This document shows, in pieces, positions 23,993-33,788 of a DNA stretch of 42,231 nucleotides. Location: positions 1 through 42,231 of the forward strand of contig NZ_VTUY01000020.1 of the NCBI RefSeq assembly GCF_008364765.1. Direction: 5' to 3'. The stretch's first letter is position 1; every line of letters begins with the position of its first letter. A program made the position numbers and the translations under genes. Origin of the DNA: Bacillus sp. CH30_1T (GTDB taxonomy: Bacteria > Bacillota > Bacilli > Bacillales > Bacillaceae_B). Under the pieces are notes generated by a model that saw only the letters and a list, made by a program, of their open reading frames with translations, ran no database searches and was not told where the DNA came from.

Positions 23993-25321
23993 TTGAATAA
24001 AATTTATGTATTAGATACCAATGTCTTATTACAAGATCCACAAGCCATCTTTTCGTTTCAAGATAATGAGGTGGTTATACCTGCAGTCGTTTTAGAAGAA
24101 GTGGACTCCAAAAAGCGTTATATGGATGAAATCGGAAGAAACGCAAGACATGTATCGAAGCTGATAGATAATTTACGGCAACAAGGAAAACTTCATGAAA
24201 AAATCCCCCTATATACGGGAGGATCACTAAGAATTGAACTAAATCACCGCTCATTTCAGCAACTTCAGGAAATTTTTTTAGAGAAAACAAATGATAACAG
24301 GATTATTGCCGTGGCAAAAAACTTATCTCTCGAAGAAGAAGCGAAAAAGGATGGAAAATCGGTCATACTAGTTAGTAAAGACACACTCGTACGGGTAAAG
24401 GCTGATGCGTTGGGATTACAGGCAGAGGATTTCCTGAGTGACCGGGTCATCGAGGTAAACGATATTTACACAGGTTTTATTGAACTGTACACAGAGAGAG
24501 AGTTACTCGACAAATTTTATGATAAAGGGGAACTGACCCTTACCGATATAACGAAACAACGATTTTATTCTCATCAATTCCTCATAATGAAGGATGCTCT
24601 TGGAAGCTCTGCTTCCGCACTTGGAATGGTGGATGCATCCGGACTGAAAGTAAAGAAGTTGGTCTATGATCAAGAGCACATGTGGGGAATCAAGGCCCGC
24701 AATGTTCAGCAAACAATGGCGACTGAACTGTTATTAAGAGATGATATTTCGTTGGTCACCATGATTGGAAAAGCCGGGACAGGAAAAACCCTGCTTGCAC
24801 TGGCCGCAGGTCTTCTTCAGACAGAGGACTTCAATAAATTCAATAAATTGCTCGTTGCTCGTCCAATTGTCCCGGTAGGTAAGGATATTGGTTATCTTCC
24901 AGGGGAAAAACAAGAAAAGCTCAGACCATGGATGCAGCCCATTTTCGATAACCTCGAGTACTTATTCAATACGAAAAAGCCTGGTGAGCTGGATGATATC
25001 CTTGCGGGTATGGGTTCAATAGAAGTGGAAGCATTAACTTATATAAGGGGTAGAAGCATTCCAGATCAATATATCATCATTGATGAAGCCCAGAACTTAA
25101 CGAAACATGAAGTGAAAACGATCTTAACCAGGGTGGGAGAGCGAAGTAAAATCGTTTTGATGGGAGACCCAGCTCAAATTGATCATCCATACCTGGATGA
25201 ATACAATAATGGCTTAACGTATGTGGTAGAAAAATTTAAAGATCAAAAACTTGCCGGACATGTTAAACTCATGAAAGGTGAAAGATCGGGTCTTGCTCAA
25301 CTTGCTGCTGATCTTCTTTAA
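23993..25321 (+). CDS. ylaK: PhoH2-type PIN-ATPase fusion (YlaK)
   Basis: A 442-residue protein combining an N-terminal PIN RNase domain (1-150; D8 in VLDTN, E35/E36 and further acidic residues) with a C-terminal PhoH P-loop ATPase (Walker A GKAGTGKT 259-266, Walker B IIIDEAQ 361-367). Such PhoH2 proteins act as ATP-dependent RNA helicase/RNases in vitro. B. subtilis YlaK has the same length. The TTG at 23993 is chosen because AGGAGG lies 7 bases upstream and the PIN domain starts directly; the ATG at 23945 precedes that site. Divergent from ylaJ. Confidence 0.93.
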   Translation: MNKIYVLDTNVLLQDPQAIFSFQDNEVVIPAVVLEEVDSKKRYMDEIGRNARHVSKLIDNLRQQGKLHEKIPLYTGGSLRIELNHRSFQQLQEIFLEKTNDNRIIAVAKNLSLEEEAKKDGKSVILVSKDTLVRVKADALGLQAEDFLSDRVIEVNDIYTGFIELYTERELLDKFYDKGELTLTDITKQRFYSHQFLIMKDALGSSASALGMVDASGLKVKKLVYDQEHMWGIKARNVQQTMATELLLRDDISLVTMIGKAGTGKTLLALAAGLLQTEDFNKFNKLLVARPIVPVGKDIGYLPGEKQEKLRPWMQPIFDNLEYLFNTKKPGELDDILAGMGSIEVEALTYIRGRSIPDQYIIIDEAQNLTKHEVKTILTRVGERSKIVLMGDPAQIDHPYLDEYNNGLTYVVEKFKDQKLAGHVKLMKGERSGLAQLAADLL

Positions 25322-25355
25322 TACTATCGCATTTTAAACACAATAATAACGTATG

Positions 25356-25391
25356 AAAAAACCGGTTCAGAGGTTCCTGAACCGGTTTTTT
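25356..25391. terminator. Bidirectional terminator between ylaK and ylaL
   Basis: AAAAAACCGGTTCAG pairs with CTGAACCGGTTTTTT around a 6-base loop. Confidence 0.9.
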
Positions 25392-25402
25392 CCTTGATGT
25401 TC

Positions 25403-25900
25403 TTATTCTACTCGAAAGGCTCTAACATTGGTAATGGGGGTTTCTCTATTTGATCCGTCTTTGTAATAAATATGAACGGGGCCATTTTCCTTTAGTGGCT
25501 TTCCGTCTTTTGAGAACCCGATGAGTATTTGATCTGCGTGTGCAAGATCCATACGATGTTCATCCGTTTCGGTTTCAATCACAAGAGATGCCGCACTCTC
25601 AAGAGGTTCCGCATTTGTAAGAAAAGGGGCAAACGGAATAGCGAATGATCCGTTTAATATCTTTTCCTTTTCATACTTTTTCTCTGTCTTAAGTGTAGGG
25701 GGATAGGTTGCACCTTCCTGAATTTCCCGTGACCAATGCTTGGATACGGCTTTTGTATATTCTTCCAAATCGTCAATCGTCTCATTTTTTTCATCAAAAT
25801 ATGTAGTTAAATCCACTTTTCGATCGTCAAATATCCAAACGCCGGAATCCAGAGTTATCGTGAATTTCACTTTACCTTTTATTGGTACTATGCTTTCCAA
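25403..25900 (-). CDS. ylaL: YlaL-like protein of unknown function
   Basis: A 165-residue soluble protein, mostly beta-strand by appearance (VKFTITLDSGVWIFDDRKVDL), with HWSREI and a C-terminal GPVHIYYKDGSNRE. B. subtilis YlaL lies at the same spot and is of like length; its function is not established. The start is TTG with GGAGGAG 6 bases upstream, and no better in-frame ATG exists. It is divergent from glsA and converges with ylaK. Confidence 0.8.
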   Translation of the reverse strand: MESIVPIKGKVKFTITLDSGVWIFDDRKVDLTTYFDEKNETIDDLEEYTKAVSKHWSREIQEGATYPPTLKTEKKYEKEKILNGSFAIPFAPFLTNAEPLESAASLVIETETDEHRMDLAHADQILIGFSKDGKPLKENGPVHIYYKDGSNRETPITNVRAFRVE

Positions 25901-25965
25901 TTGAGACTCCTCCTCTCGCTGATAGATTCAGTATATCGGTTATTTAAAGGTTTGTCACATAAAGC

Positions 25966-25979
25966 TGAAAGCATTTTCA
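25966..25979. promoter_or_regulatory. cre-like dyad upstream of glsA and ylaL
   Basis: TGAAAGCATTTTCA matches a cre consensus except that the central CG is CA. As the centre is the most conserved part, this is a weak candidate. Confidence 0.25.
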
Positions 25980-26039
25980 ACGTTTTCAATCGGTGAAAGT
26001 AGGGAAACTAATGGTAGGACTAAAGGAGCTGATACTATA

Positions 26040-26963
26040 GTGATAAAAACTCAGGAGCTGTTGGAAGAATTAGTGGAGAAAGCAAGACCTTTTGCAGCTG
26101 AAGGAAAGGTTGCAGATTATATACCTGCTCTAAAGGATCAAAATCCAAGTGATTTGGCGATAAGTATATATACTTTGGAAAATCATTCCTGTTATGCAGG
26201 AGATCATTTAAAGAAGTTCACATTGCAAAGTATATCGAAAGTCATCACTCTTGCTCTTGTCTTAATGGATTACGGGGAGGAGCATGTCTTCTCTAAGGTT
26301 GGCATGGAGCCTACTGGTGATCCTTTTAATTCCATAGCGAAACTCGAAACACATAAGCCCTCCAAACCCCTAAATCCGATGATCAACGCAGGTGCACTCG
26401 CAGTCACGAATATGATTAAAGGAAACACAGGAATCGAAAAGTGGGGACGATTAATAGAGTTCATCAATCATATGACCGGAGACACGGTATCATATAATGA
26501 AGATGTGGCTTATTCAGAACTTCAAACAGCCAATTTAAACAGATCGCTTTGTTATTATATGAAGCAGCACGGTGTGATTACCGGAAATGTCGAAGATTTA
26601 CTTGTTCTCTATACAAAACAATGTGCGGTGGAAATGAGCTGTGTCGACCTTGCTAAGATGGGGGCAGTTTTTGCCAATGATGGCGTTGACCCTGAAAGCG
26701 GGCGCGAAATTATTACGAGAGATGTTGCGAGAATTTGTAAAACATTCATGGTTACGTGCGGGATGTATAATACTTCCGGAGAATTTGCCATTAAAGTGGG
26801 TATTCCGGCGAAAAGTGGAGTGTCAGGTGGAATAATGGGTGCTGTACCCGGGAAGTGTGGAATCGGAATCTTTGGTCCTGCACTAGATACCGTCGGGAAT
26901 AGCAGTGCAGGACTAAAGCTCCTTGAAATGCTAAGTGATGAATATTCCTGGAGTATTTTTTAA
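26040..26963 (+). CDS. glsA: Glutaminase
   Basis: Hydrolyses glutamine to glutamate and ammonia. The 307-residue protein has the serine beta-lactamase-like glutaminase fold with the catalytic pair S64 and K67 in TLQSISK, followed by [18 protein letters not shown] and the C-terminal AKSGVSGGI motif that lines the active site. It corresponds to B. subtilis YlaM (GlsA2). The start is GTG; AAAGGAGC lies about 11 bases upstream, slightly far, but the protein length fits. Monocistronic by appearance. Confidence 0.95.
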   Translation: MIKTQELLEELVEKARPFAAEGKVADYIPALKDQNPSDLAISIYTLENHSCYAGDHLKKFTLQSISKVITLALVLMDYGEEHVFSKVGMEPTGDPFNSIAKLETHKPSKPLNPMINAGALAVTNMIKGNTGIEKWGRLIEFINHMTGDTVSYNEDVAYSELQTANLNRSLCYYMKQHGVITGNVEDLLVLYTKQCAVEMSCVDLAKMGAVFANDGVDPESGREIITRDVARICKTFMVTCGMYNTSGEFAIKVGIPAKSGVSGGIMGAVPGKCGIGIFGPALDTVGNSSAGLKLLEMLSDEYSWSIF

Positions 26964-27081
26964 CGAATGGTCACGCCAGCGAGTTCCGGATAGGCATTTA
27001 TAAAAGAAATTTCATGAGGATCCCTCCGAAATAATAATTCGAATTTCTGTCATAGAATCCCTGGGAATACACTTATTTTTC

Positions 27082-27110
27082 TTGCAATTTCTCTGATTTA
27101 ACGATAAAAT
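27082..27110 (+). promoter_or_regulatory. Predicted sigma-A promoter of ylaN
   Basis: -35 TTGCAA (27082-27087), 17-base spacer, -10 TAAAAT (27105-27110). Confidence 0.5.
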
Positions 27111-27152
27111 TTTAAGACAGGAAAGCTATTTGTTCGGAATGGGGGGATCACT

Positions 27153-27434
27153 GTGGCGTCAGAAATGACAATTAATCATCGAGAAAAAGCCTATGAACTG
27201 CTAAAGGCCGACGCAGAAAAGATTTTACAACTTATTAAAGTACAAATGGATAATTTAACGATGCCCCAATGTCCTCTTTATGAGGAAGTATTGGATACCC
27301 AAATGTTCGGATTATCTCGTGAAATAGAATTTGCAGTCCGTTTAGGATTAGTAGATGATCAAGATGGAAAAGAGCTGATTGATTCTTTAGAAAGACAACT
27401 TTCTGCCCTTCATGAAGCATCTACAAAAAAGTAA
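27153..27434 (+). CDS. ylaN: YlaN, small conserved protein linked to iron homeostasis
   Basis: A 93-residue helical protein starting [13 protein letters not shown] and containing [31 protein letters not shown], the diagnostic block of UPF0358/YlaN. In B. subtilis it is essential under standard conditions, and recent work ties it to relief of Fur repression; this is family knowledge, not visible here. The start is GTG with GGGGGATC upstream. It has its own promoter and terminator, before ftsW, as in B. subtilis. Confidence 0.93.
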   Translation: MASEMTINHREKAYELLKADAEKILQLIKVQMDNLTMPQCPLYEEVLDTQMFGLSREIEFAVRLGLVDDQDGKELIDSLERQLSALHEASTKK

Positions 27435-27446
27435 AATAGTCATGAC

Positions 27447-27485
27447 AACTCAAACAATACATAGATCTGTTGTTTGAGTTTTTTT
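27447..27485 (+). terminator. ylaN terminator
   Basis: AACTCAAACAA (27447-27457) pairs with TTGTTTGAGTT (27470-27480), then a T-run. Confidence 0.9.
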
Positions 27486-27519
27486 GTTAAAGATTCTGAC
27501 TGGTTGGGATTAATTTAAA

Positions 27520-27528
27520 TGATATAAG
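27520..27528 (+). promoter_or_regulatory. Extended -10 promoter of ftsW
   Basis: TGATATAAG, an extended -10 with TATAAG (27523-27528); no good -35 hexamer. It lies 20 bases before the start codon, so the leader would be short. Confidence 0.35.
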
Positions 27529-27548
27529 AGAAAAAGGATTGAAATGTC

Positions 27549-28766
27549 ATGATTAAAAAAATAGCAAAGTCCTATGATTATTCGTTAATCGCTGTATATG
27601 TATTTCTTTGTCTGTTTGGTCTGGTAATGATTTATAGTGCGAGTATGGTCATGGCTGTAGAACGATTTGGTTGGGAAAGTGACCATTTCTATAAAAGGCA
27701 GATGATCAATATTCTTATCGGGTTCTTTGCCTTTACGTTAGCAGCATGGTTTCCTTACAAAGCATTCCAAGTAGGGAAAATAATCAAGGGACTCATGTTT
27801 ATCGTAATCGGATTATTAATTGGGGTACATATTTTCGGTTATGAAGTTAACAACGCAAAAAGCTGGATTAATTTAGGTTTCATGCCCATTCAGCCATCGG
27901 AGTTCGCCAAGCTTGCAGTCATTATTTATCTTGGCTCTGTTTACTCCAAGAAACAGGCATACATAGATGATTTTAATAAGGGCCTTGCCCCGCCATTACT
28001 ATTTTTAGGTTTTATATGTTTTTTAGTCTTTTTAGAGCCTGACTTTGGTACGGCGGCTATTATTTTTGCCATTGGAGCAATCGTTATTTCCTGCTCAGGG
28101 ATCAGTTTTAAAACATTCTCCAAACTGGCTGGTTTGGGAGTAGGTCTCTTGATCGTACTGTCACCGGTCATATACCTGGCAAGAGGCTTTATTTTTACGA
28201 GAGAAAGACTTAGCAGGATTGAAGCGTATTTATCACCGTTTAAATATGCCCAAGGGGAAGGATACCACTTAGTGAACTCATACCTTGCCATTGGTTCTGG
28301 AGGGGTAAAAGGGCTTGGTTTAGGCCAGAGTGTTCAAAAACTGGGTTATCTTCCTGAACCACAAACGGATTTCATTATGGCTATCATTGCTGAAGAATTA
28401 GGTGTATTCGGTGTAAGCTTTGTCATTCTCGGACTCACTTATATCGTGCTTCGGGGGATATATACGGGAGTTAAATGTCAGGACCCTTTTGGAACGATGC
28501 TGGCCATCGGAATATCCAGTATGATCGGGATTCAAGCCTTCATTAATTTAGGAGGGGTATCCGGATTAATTCCGATTACAGGTGTTCCACTTCCATTCAT
28601 CAGCTATGGAGGATCATCGCTATTAGTGCTATCTTTGTCGATGGGTGTCCTTGTGAATGTGTCGATGTTTGTAAAATATGAAGAAAAATATAAAATAAAG
28701 AAGGAAAATGGCCTTCCTTCGGAGAATATGGATAATAGCAAAAAAATATATGGTGTAAAAATGTAG
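27549..28766 (+). CDS. ftsW: Septal peptidoglycan glycosyltransferase FtsW (SEDS family)
   Basis: A 405-residue integral membrane protein with about ten transmembrane segments. SEDS hallmarks are MIYSAS near the N-terminus, the ..W.N.GF...QPSEFAKLA.. block (about residues 100-125), the large extracellular loop with the PEPQTDFI motif and C-terminal ITGVPLPFISYGGSS. FtsW polymerises lipid II at the division septum with a class B PBP. Placement between ylaN and pycA fits B. subtilis ftsW rather than rodA or spoVE. Shine-Dalgarno AAAGGATTG is close by. Confidence 0.93.
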   Translation: MIKKIAKSYDYSLIAVYVFLCLFGLVMIYSASMVMAVERFGWESDHFYKRQMINILIGFFAFTLAAWFPYKAFQVGKIIKGLMFIVIGLLIGVHIFGYEVNNAKSWINLGFMPIQPSEFAKLAVIIYLGSVYSKKQAYIDDFNKGLAPPLLFLGFICFLVFLEPDFGTAAIIFAIGAIVISCSGISFKTFSKLAGLGVGLLIVLSPVIYLARGFIFTRERLSRIEAYLSPFKYAQGEGYHLVNSYLAIGSGGVKGLGLGQSVQKLGYLPEPQTDFIMAIIAEELGVFGVSFVILGLTYIVLRGIYTGVKCQDPFGTMLAIGISSMIGIQAFINLGGVSGLIPITGVPLPFISYGGSSLLVLSLSMGVLVNVSMFVKYEEKYKIKKENGLPSENMDNSKKIYGVKM

Positions 28767-28800
28767 GTCACTTTGATAGAGTATCTAAAACTCTAAGTCT

Positions 28801-28850
28801 AGGGTCTGCCCCCTAAGATACTTCTTTATCTTTCGGGTCAGCCCTTTTTT
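28801..28850 (+). terminator. ftsW terminator
   Basis: AGGG/CCCT, GCCCC/GGG and AAGATA/TATCTT form an interrupted stem followed by TTTTTT. The right arm TCGGGTCAGCCC resembles the rnjA terminator arm at 288-298. Confidence 0.65.
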
Positions 28851-28905
28851 CATAGACTGCTTTACAGAGAATTTCAATCATGAATAGCCTAAAGGAGAGA
28901 GTGTA

Positions 28906-31900
28906 TTGAAGAAAATCAAAAAAGTATTAGTAGCAAATCGCGGTGAAATTGCCATCCGTGTGTTTCGTGCATGTACGGAGCTGAATATTAGAACCGTCGC
29001 CATTTACAGTAAGGAAGATTCGGGAGCATATCATCGATATAAAGCTGATGAGGCCTACCTGACAGGAGAAGGAAAGAAACCAATTGATGCTTATTTAGAT
29101 ATAGAGGGGATCATTCGAATCGCAAAGAACGCCGATGTCGATGCCATCCACCCCGGTTACGGTTTTTTGTCCGAAAATATTCATTTTGCAAGACGTTGTG
29201 AAGAAGAGGGGATTACCTTCATAGGGCCACATTCAGAGCACTTAAATATGTTCGGTGACAAAGTAAAGGCACGTCATCAGGCCCAATTAGCCAATATCCC
29301 GGTTATTCCTGGAACAGATGGACCTGTAGAAACGCTTGAAGAAGTCATTAGCTTTGGGAAGGACCATGGATTCCCGATCATCATCAAAGCTTCATTAGGT
29401 GGCGGAGGACGGGGAATGCGTATCGTCCGTAACCTGGAAAGCTTAAAGGAAGCATACGAACGCGCAAAATCTGAAGCGAAAGCAGCATTTGGTAATGATG
29501 AAATATATGTTGAGAAATTTGTTGAGAATCCTAAACATATAGAAGTCCAAATTCTTGGGGACGAAGACGGAAATATTATTCACTTATATGAACGTGATTG
29601 TTCCATCCAGAGACGACACCAGAAGGTAGTTGAAATAGCACCATCCGTATCCTTGAGTGATCAGCTGAGAGAGGATATTTGTGAGGCAGCCGTCCGGTTG
29701 ATGGATAATGTAAAGTATGTGAACGCAGGGACGGTTGAGTTCCTGGTTGCAAATGAGCAGTTCTATTTCATCGAGGTAAACCCTCGTGTTCAAGTAGAGC
29801 ATACGATTACGGAAATGGTTACCGGAGTGGATATTGTCCAATCGCAATTAATGATTGCCGAAGGTCATGCTCTACACAGCAGTAAGCTTGGCATACCTGT
29901 TCAAGAAGAAATCCGGACAAATGGGTTTGCCATTCAGTCCCGTGTGACAACAGAAGATCCATTGAATAACTTTATGCCTGACACAGGGAAGATCATGGCT
30001 TACCGTTCAGGCGGCGGATTCGGGGTTCGATTGGATGCAGGTAACGGGTTCCAGGGAGCCGTCATTACTCCATACTATGATTCACTTCTTGTTAAACTGT
30101 CCACGTGGGCTTTGACATTTGAACAAGCTGCATCCAAAATGGTCAGAAATCTTCAAGAATTTAGAATCCGTGGAATCAAAACGAATATTCCTTTCCTCGA
30201 AAATGTCGTTAAGCATGAAAACTTTATTACAGGTAAGTATGATACATCCTTTATTGACACGACACCTGAACTGTTTATTTTTCCGAAACGAAAAGACCGT
30301 GGTACGAAGATGCTTTCTTATATCGGAAATGTAACCGTGAATGGTTTCCCTGGAATCGAAAAGAAGAAAAAGCCTGTATTCACTAAGCCTAGGATTCCTG
30401 CTCTCGACTTAAAACAAGACTTTAAGCCTGGGACAAAGCAAATTTTAGATCAACATGGTGCTGAAGGGTTGGTTGATTGGGTCAAGGAACAAAACTCAGT
30501 GCTCCTGACTGATACAACTTTCCGGGATGCGCACCAATCTTTATTGGCTACGCGGGTCAGAACAAACGACCTGAAGCAAATTGCAAAACCGACATCTCAC
30601 TTGCTTCCTAATATGTTCTCCTATGAAATGTGGGGAGGGGCAACGTTTGATGTTGCCTACCGTTTTCTAAAGGAAGATCCTTGGAATCGATTATTAACAA
30701 TGAGAGAGGACATTCCCAATGTACTATTCCAAATGCTTTTGAGAGCATCAAATGCCGTTGGATATAAGAACTATCCTGATAATGTCATAAAAGAATTTGT
30801 TGAGAAATCAGCATTCGCAGGTATTGACGTCTTCCGGATATTTGACAGTTTAAACTGGGTTAAGGGGATGGAAGTAGCCATTGATGCGGTAAGACAAAGT
30901 GGGAAAATCGCCGAGGCAGCCATTTGTTATACAGGAGACATTGAAGATCCTACCCGGACCAAATATAGTATTGATTACTATAAGAATCTGGCAAAAGAGT
31001 TAGAAGCAAGCGGAGCGCATATTTTAGCGATTAAAGACATGGCAGGGCTCTTAAAACCACAGGCAGCCTACCGGCTAATTTCAGAACTGAAAGATACGGT
31101 AAGTCTGCCTATCCACCTACACACCCATGATACAAGTGGAAACGGTATATACACATACGCAAGAGCCGTTGAAGCAGGTGTGGATATTGTCGACACAGCT
31201 CTTAGCACGATGTCTGGATTAACATCTCAACCAAGTGCCAATACACTTTACTACGCATTGAAAGGAACCGAAAGGGAACCTAATTTAGATATTAACTCAC
31301 TTGAGACTCTGTCCCACTATTGGGAAGACGTTCGAAAATACTATACAGACTTTGAAAGCGGGATGATGTCACCGCATTCAGAGGTATACAAGCACGAAAT
31401 GCCCGGGGGACAATATAGTAATCTTCAGCAGCAGGCTAAAGCTGTAGGACTCGGGCATCGCTGGGAAGAAGTTAAAGAAATGTATGCAAGGGTCAACCAC
31501 CTCTTTGGGGATATCGTAAAGGTTACTCCTTCATCAAAAGTTGTCGGGGATATGGCGTTGTTCATGGTGCAGAATGATCTGTCCGAGAAAGATGTGATCG
31601 AAAAAGGGGAGAAGATTGATTTCCCTGATTCAGTGGTGGAATTATTCGAAGGGTATTTGGGGCAGCCTCATGGTGGTTTCCCGAAAGACTTACAAAGAGT
31701 GATTCTGAAAGGGCGCACTCCATTAACCGTTCGACCTGGGGAGCTCCTTGATGATGTGGACTTCACAGCACTCAAAGAAAAGCTTTTCGAAGAACTGCAA
31801 CGCCCTGTCACTAGTTTCGATGCTCTTGGATATGCTCTATATCCTAAAGTGTTTATGGAATACGCGCATACAATGGATCAATTCGGTGATATTTCCGTTC

Positions 31901-32346
31901 TAGATACGCCTACTTTCTTATTCGGAATGAGACTTGGTGAAGAGATTGAGGTTGAAATTGAAACCGGGAAAACACTTATTGTCAAGCTTGTTTCCATTGG
32001 GCAGGCGCAGGCAGATGGTACACGAATCGTCTACTTTGAACTGAATGGTCAGCCTCGTGAAATTGTGATAAAAGATGAAAGCATTAAATCGACAGTAGCA
32101 GCCAAGGTGAAGGCTGACGCAAAAAATGAGACTCATATTGGTGCTTCCATGCCTGGAACCGTGATTAAGGTAATTGCAGAAAAAGGAGAGTCGGTCGAAA
32201 AAGGGGATCACTTAATGATCACCGAAGCCATGAAAATGGAAACGACCGTTCAAGCTCCGTTTGCAGGGGTAGTGAAAGACATCTATGTGCAAAATGGTGA
32301 TGCCATTAGCCCTGGTGACCTATTAATAGAAGTTCAAAAAGCATAA
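28906..32346 (+). CDS. pycA: Pyruvate carboxylase
   Basis: An ATP- and biotin-dependent enzyme making oxaloacetate from pyruvate and bicarbonate, the main anaplerotic step. The 1146-residue chain has a biotin carboxylase domain (1-455; ATP-grasp glycine loop GGGGRGMR near 165-172), a carboxyltransferase TIM barrel (about 530-800; TTFRDAHQS metal site) and a C-terminal biotin carrier domain with biotinyl-Lys1110 in EAMKMET. B. subtilis PycA has 1148. The start is TTG with AAAGGAGAG about 6 bases upstream, beginning at the usual residue. Monocistronic with its own strong terminator. Confidence 0.97.
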   Translation: MKKIKKVLVANRGEIAIRVFRACTELNIRTVAIYSKEDSGAYHRYKADEAYLTGEGKKPIDAYLDIEGIIRIAKNADVDAIHPGYGFLSENIHFARRCEEEGITFIGPHSEHLNMFGDKVKARHQAQLANIPVIPGTDGPVETLEEVISFGKDHGFPIIIKASLGGGGRGMRIVRNLESLKEAYERAKSEAKAAFGNDEIYVEKFVENPKHIEVQILGDEDGNIIHLYERDCSIQRRHQKVVEIAPSVSLSDQLREDICEAAVRLMDNVKYVNAGTVEFLVANEQFYFIEVNPRVQVEHTITEMVTGVDIVQSQLMIAEGHALHSSKLGIPVQEEIRTNGFAIQSRVTTEDPLNNFMPDTGKIMAYRSGGGFGVRLDAGNGFQGAVITPYYDSLLVKLSTWALTFEQAASKMVRNLQEFRIRGIKTNIPFLENVVKHENFITGKYDTSFIDTTPELFIFPKRKDRGTKMLSYIGNVTVNGFPGIEKKKKPVFTKPRIPALDLKQDFKPGTKQILDQHGAEGLVDWVKEQNSVLLTDTTFRDAHQSLLATRVRTNDLKQIAKPTSHLLPNMFSYEMWGGATFDVAYRFLKEDPWNRLLTMREDIPNVLFQMLLRASNAVGYKNYPDNVIKEFVEKSAFAGIDVFRIFDSLNWVKGMEVAIDAVRQSGKIAEAAICYTGDIEDPTRTKYSIDYYKNLAKELEASGAHILAIKDMAGLLKPQAAYRLISELKDTVSLPIHLHTHDTSGNGIYTYARAVEAGVDIVDTALSTMSGLTSQPSANTLYYALKGTEREPNLDINSLETLSHYWEDVRKYYTDFESGMMSPHSEVYKHEMPGGQYSNLQQQAKAVGLGHRWEEVKEMYARVNHLFGDIVKVTPSSKVVGDMALFMVQNDLSEKDVIEKGEKIDFPDSVVELFEGYLGQPHGGFPKDLQRVILKGRTPLTVRPGELLDDVDFTALKEKLFEELQRPVTSFDALGYALYPKVFMEYAHTMDQFGDISVLDTPTFLFGMRLGEEIEVEIETGKTLIVKLVSIGQAQADGTRIVYFELNGQPREIVIKDESIKSTVAAKVKADAKNETHIGASMPGTVIKVIAEKGESVEKGDHLMITEAMKMETTVQAPFAGVVKDIYVQNGDAISPGDLLIEVQKA

Positions 32347-32348
32347 AC

Positions 32349-32386
32349 AAAAAAGGATTCCGGTTATGGCCGGAATCCTTTTTTTT
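32349..32386. terminator. Bidirectional terminator between pycA and ctaA
   Basis: AAAAAAGGATTCCGG pairs with CCGGAATCCTTTTTT around a short loop; it serves both convergent genes. Confidence 0.9.
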
Positions 32387-32387
32387 G

Positions 32388-33305
32388 TTATGCTTTCAGC
32401 TTACTTCTTGAGATGAGCAGTATAAAGTAACAGAGTAGCCCAAATAGACAAGAGATGATCAAAGCGTGCAATAAAGCTATACCTAAGTTTAATCTTGTGA
32501 ACACCACAAGTGCTCCGGACATGACTTGAAGGGATACCAGCGTAAAGGCGATGATCCATCCCCAATAAATAACCTTTTGGTGCTTATGCTCTTTAATCGC
32601 AATATATGTGATATAAGCAATCCATAAGAATATGAGTCCTGCTGCTGCCCGATGCCCCATTTGAATCCACTCATACAGATTGGTTGGAAGACCCGGAGAT
32701 GAGTTAACACATAACGGCCAATCTTTACACACTAAGCTCGAATCCGTGTGTCTGACTAAAGCACCGGTATAGACAACAATATAACTATATAAAGTGACTC
32801 CTATTGTATGGAATCTCATACGTTTATTAATGACCAATGAGTTGGCATCAAATTTCTGATCGACTTCAAAAATTAGAAGTGTTAACAATAGAATTGAAGC
32901 AAATGATATAAGAGAAATCCCAAAATGCAGTGCAAGTACGAAGTCTGATTGCCCCCAGAGTACAGCGGCAGCTCCGATTAGACCTTGTAATACTAAGAAA
33001 AAGAAAGAGAGTGCAGCAAGGAATTTTGTTTCACGCTTATATCCAATCGCTCTCCATGACCATATCGATAATGCCAATACTAATAATCCTACACCACCGG
33101 AGACAACCCGGTGTGCCAATTCTATGACAAGCTCGAACGTTATATCGCTTGGAATCAATTGTCCGTTACATAATGGCCAAGATCGTCCGCAGCCCATACC
33201 AGATTCGGTCTTCGTAACGAGGGCTCCTCCCAATAGAACAAATAACATACCAAGAGTAGTGAGAACGGCAAGCCACTTTAATCCTTTGTGGACACCTTTA
33301 TGCAA
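32388..33305 (-). CDS. ctaA: Heme A synthase
   Basis: An eight-helix membrane enzyme that oxidises the C8 methyl of heme O to a formyl group for the caa3/aa3 oxidases. At 305 residues from this start it matches the family (306 in B. subtilis). The conserved loop cysteines are C39 and C46 in [11 protein letters not shown], with heme-ligand histidines in ELAHR (H65), LHFG, MGHR and LLH. The TTG at 33305 is preferred since AAGAAGGTG is 6 bases upstream; the GTG three codons earlier overlaps that site. Divergent from ctaB, as in B. subtilis where ResD activates it. Confidence 0.93.
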   Translation of the reverse strand: MHKGVHKGLKWLAVLTTLGMLFVLLGGALVTKTESGMGCGRSWPLCNGQLIPSDITFELVIELAHRVVSGGVGLLVLALSIWSWRAIGYKRETKFLAALSFFFLVLQGLIGAAAVLWGQSDFVLALHFGISLISFASILLLTLLIFEVDQKFDANSLVINKRMRFHTIGVTLYSYIVVYTGALVRHTDSSLVCKDWPLCVNSSPGLPTNLYEWIQMGHRAAAGLIFLWIAYITYIAIKEHKHQKVIYWGWIIAFTLVSLQVMSGALVVFTRLNLGIALLHALIISCLFGLLCYFILLISRSKLKA

Positions 33306-33508
33306 TCTATTCACCTTCTTAATTAATAGACTCTACACACTTTCTAATTTATAAATATAGTAGAAAAATATATATGCCCCTACGATAATACCTAAAAGGC
33401 CAATAAAACTCAACCGATAAAATGTTACAGAATTATGAGCATGATAATTATTTATATGAAGAGAATAACTATTAGTAGATAATGACTAATTTGCAGAAAA
33501 ACAAAATC

Positions 33509-33522
33509 TGTAAGCGCTTAGC
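33509..33522 (+). promoter_or_regulatory. cre-like site upstream of ctaB
   Basis: TGTAAGCGCTTAGC keeps the cre core (TGNAAGCG.TT) but ends GC instead of CA. It sits at about -38 to -25 of the predicted start. B. subtilis ctaBCDEF is known to be catabolite-regulated. Confidence 0.45.
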
Positions 33523-33531
33523 TTCGTTTTA

Positions 33532-33540
33532 TGGTATGAT
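33532..33540 (+). promoter_or_regulatory. Extended -10 promoter toward ctaB
   Basis: TGGTATGAT (TG-N-TATGAT). There is no consensus -35, which suits an activator-dependent promoter. Confidence 0.45.
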
Positions 33541-33788
33541 GGGTTTAAAATGTTTGTAGAAATATGAAGAAACGTCTGCGTTTTTCTTTCTTCACAATTT
33601 CTTCACATTATTGTCTAATTCTCCCCCAAAAAGGAAAAAATATATGGTTTAATATAATATTGATAGCATATATACTATTTCTTATCTGTGTCATGAAATA
33701 ACAGATGGATATAGAAATAGAGAATCATTTCCTATATAGTATAGAGGTGGTAACTGGCCTCTGGCTTTTTATAGAGAGGAGGAAGAGT

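Larger units (their letters stand above)
33306..33788. other. ctaA-ctaB divergent control region
   Basis: AT-rich, 483 bases. It holds the ctaA upstream sequence, a cre-like site, an extended -10 promoter reading toward ctaB, and a small AAACG/CGTTT hairpin with a T-rich tail at about 33567-33585 in the ctaB leader that might cause premature termination. No small gene was seen. ResD sites are expected by analogy but were not identified. Confidence 0.45.

Noticed and set aside
33705..33788. A 28-residue N-terminal extension of CtaB
   Set aside because: There is no ribosome binding site before 33705, while GAGGAGG lies directly upstream of the ATG at 33789, which gives the family length.
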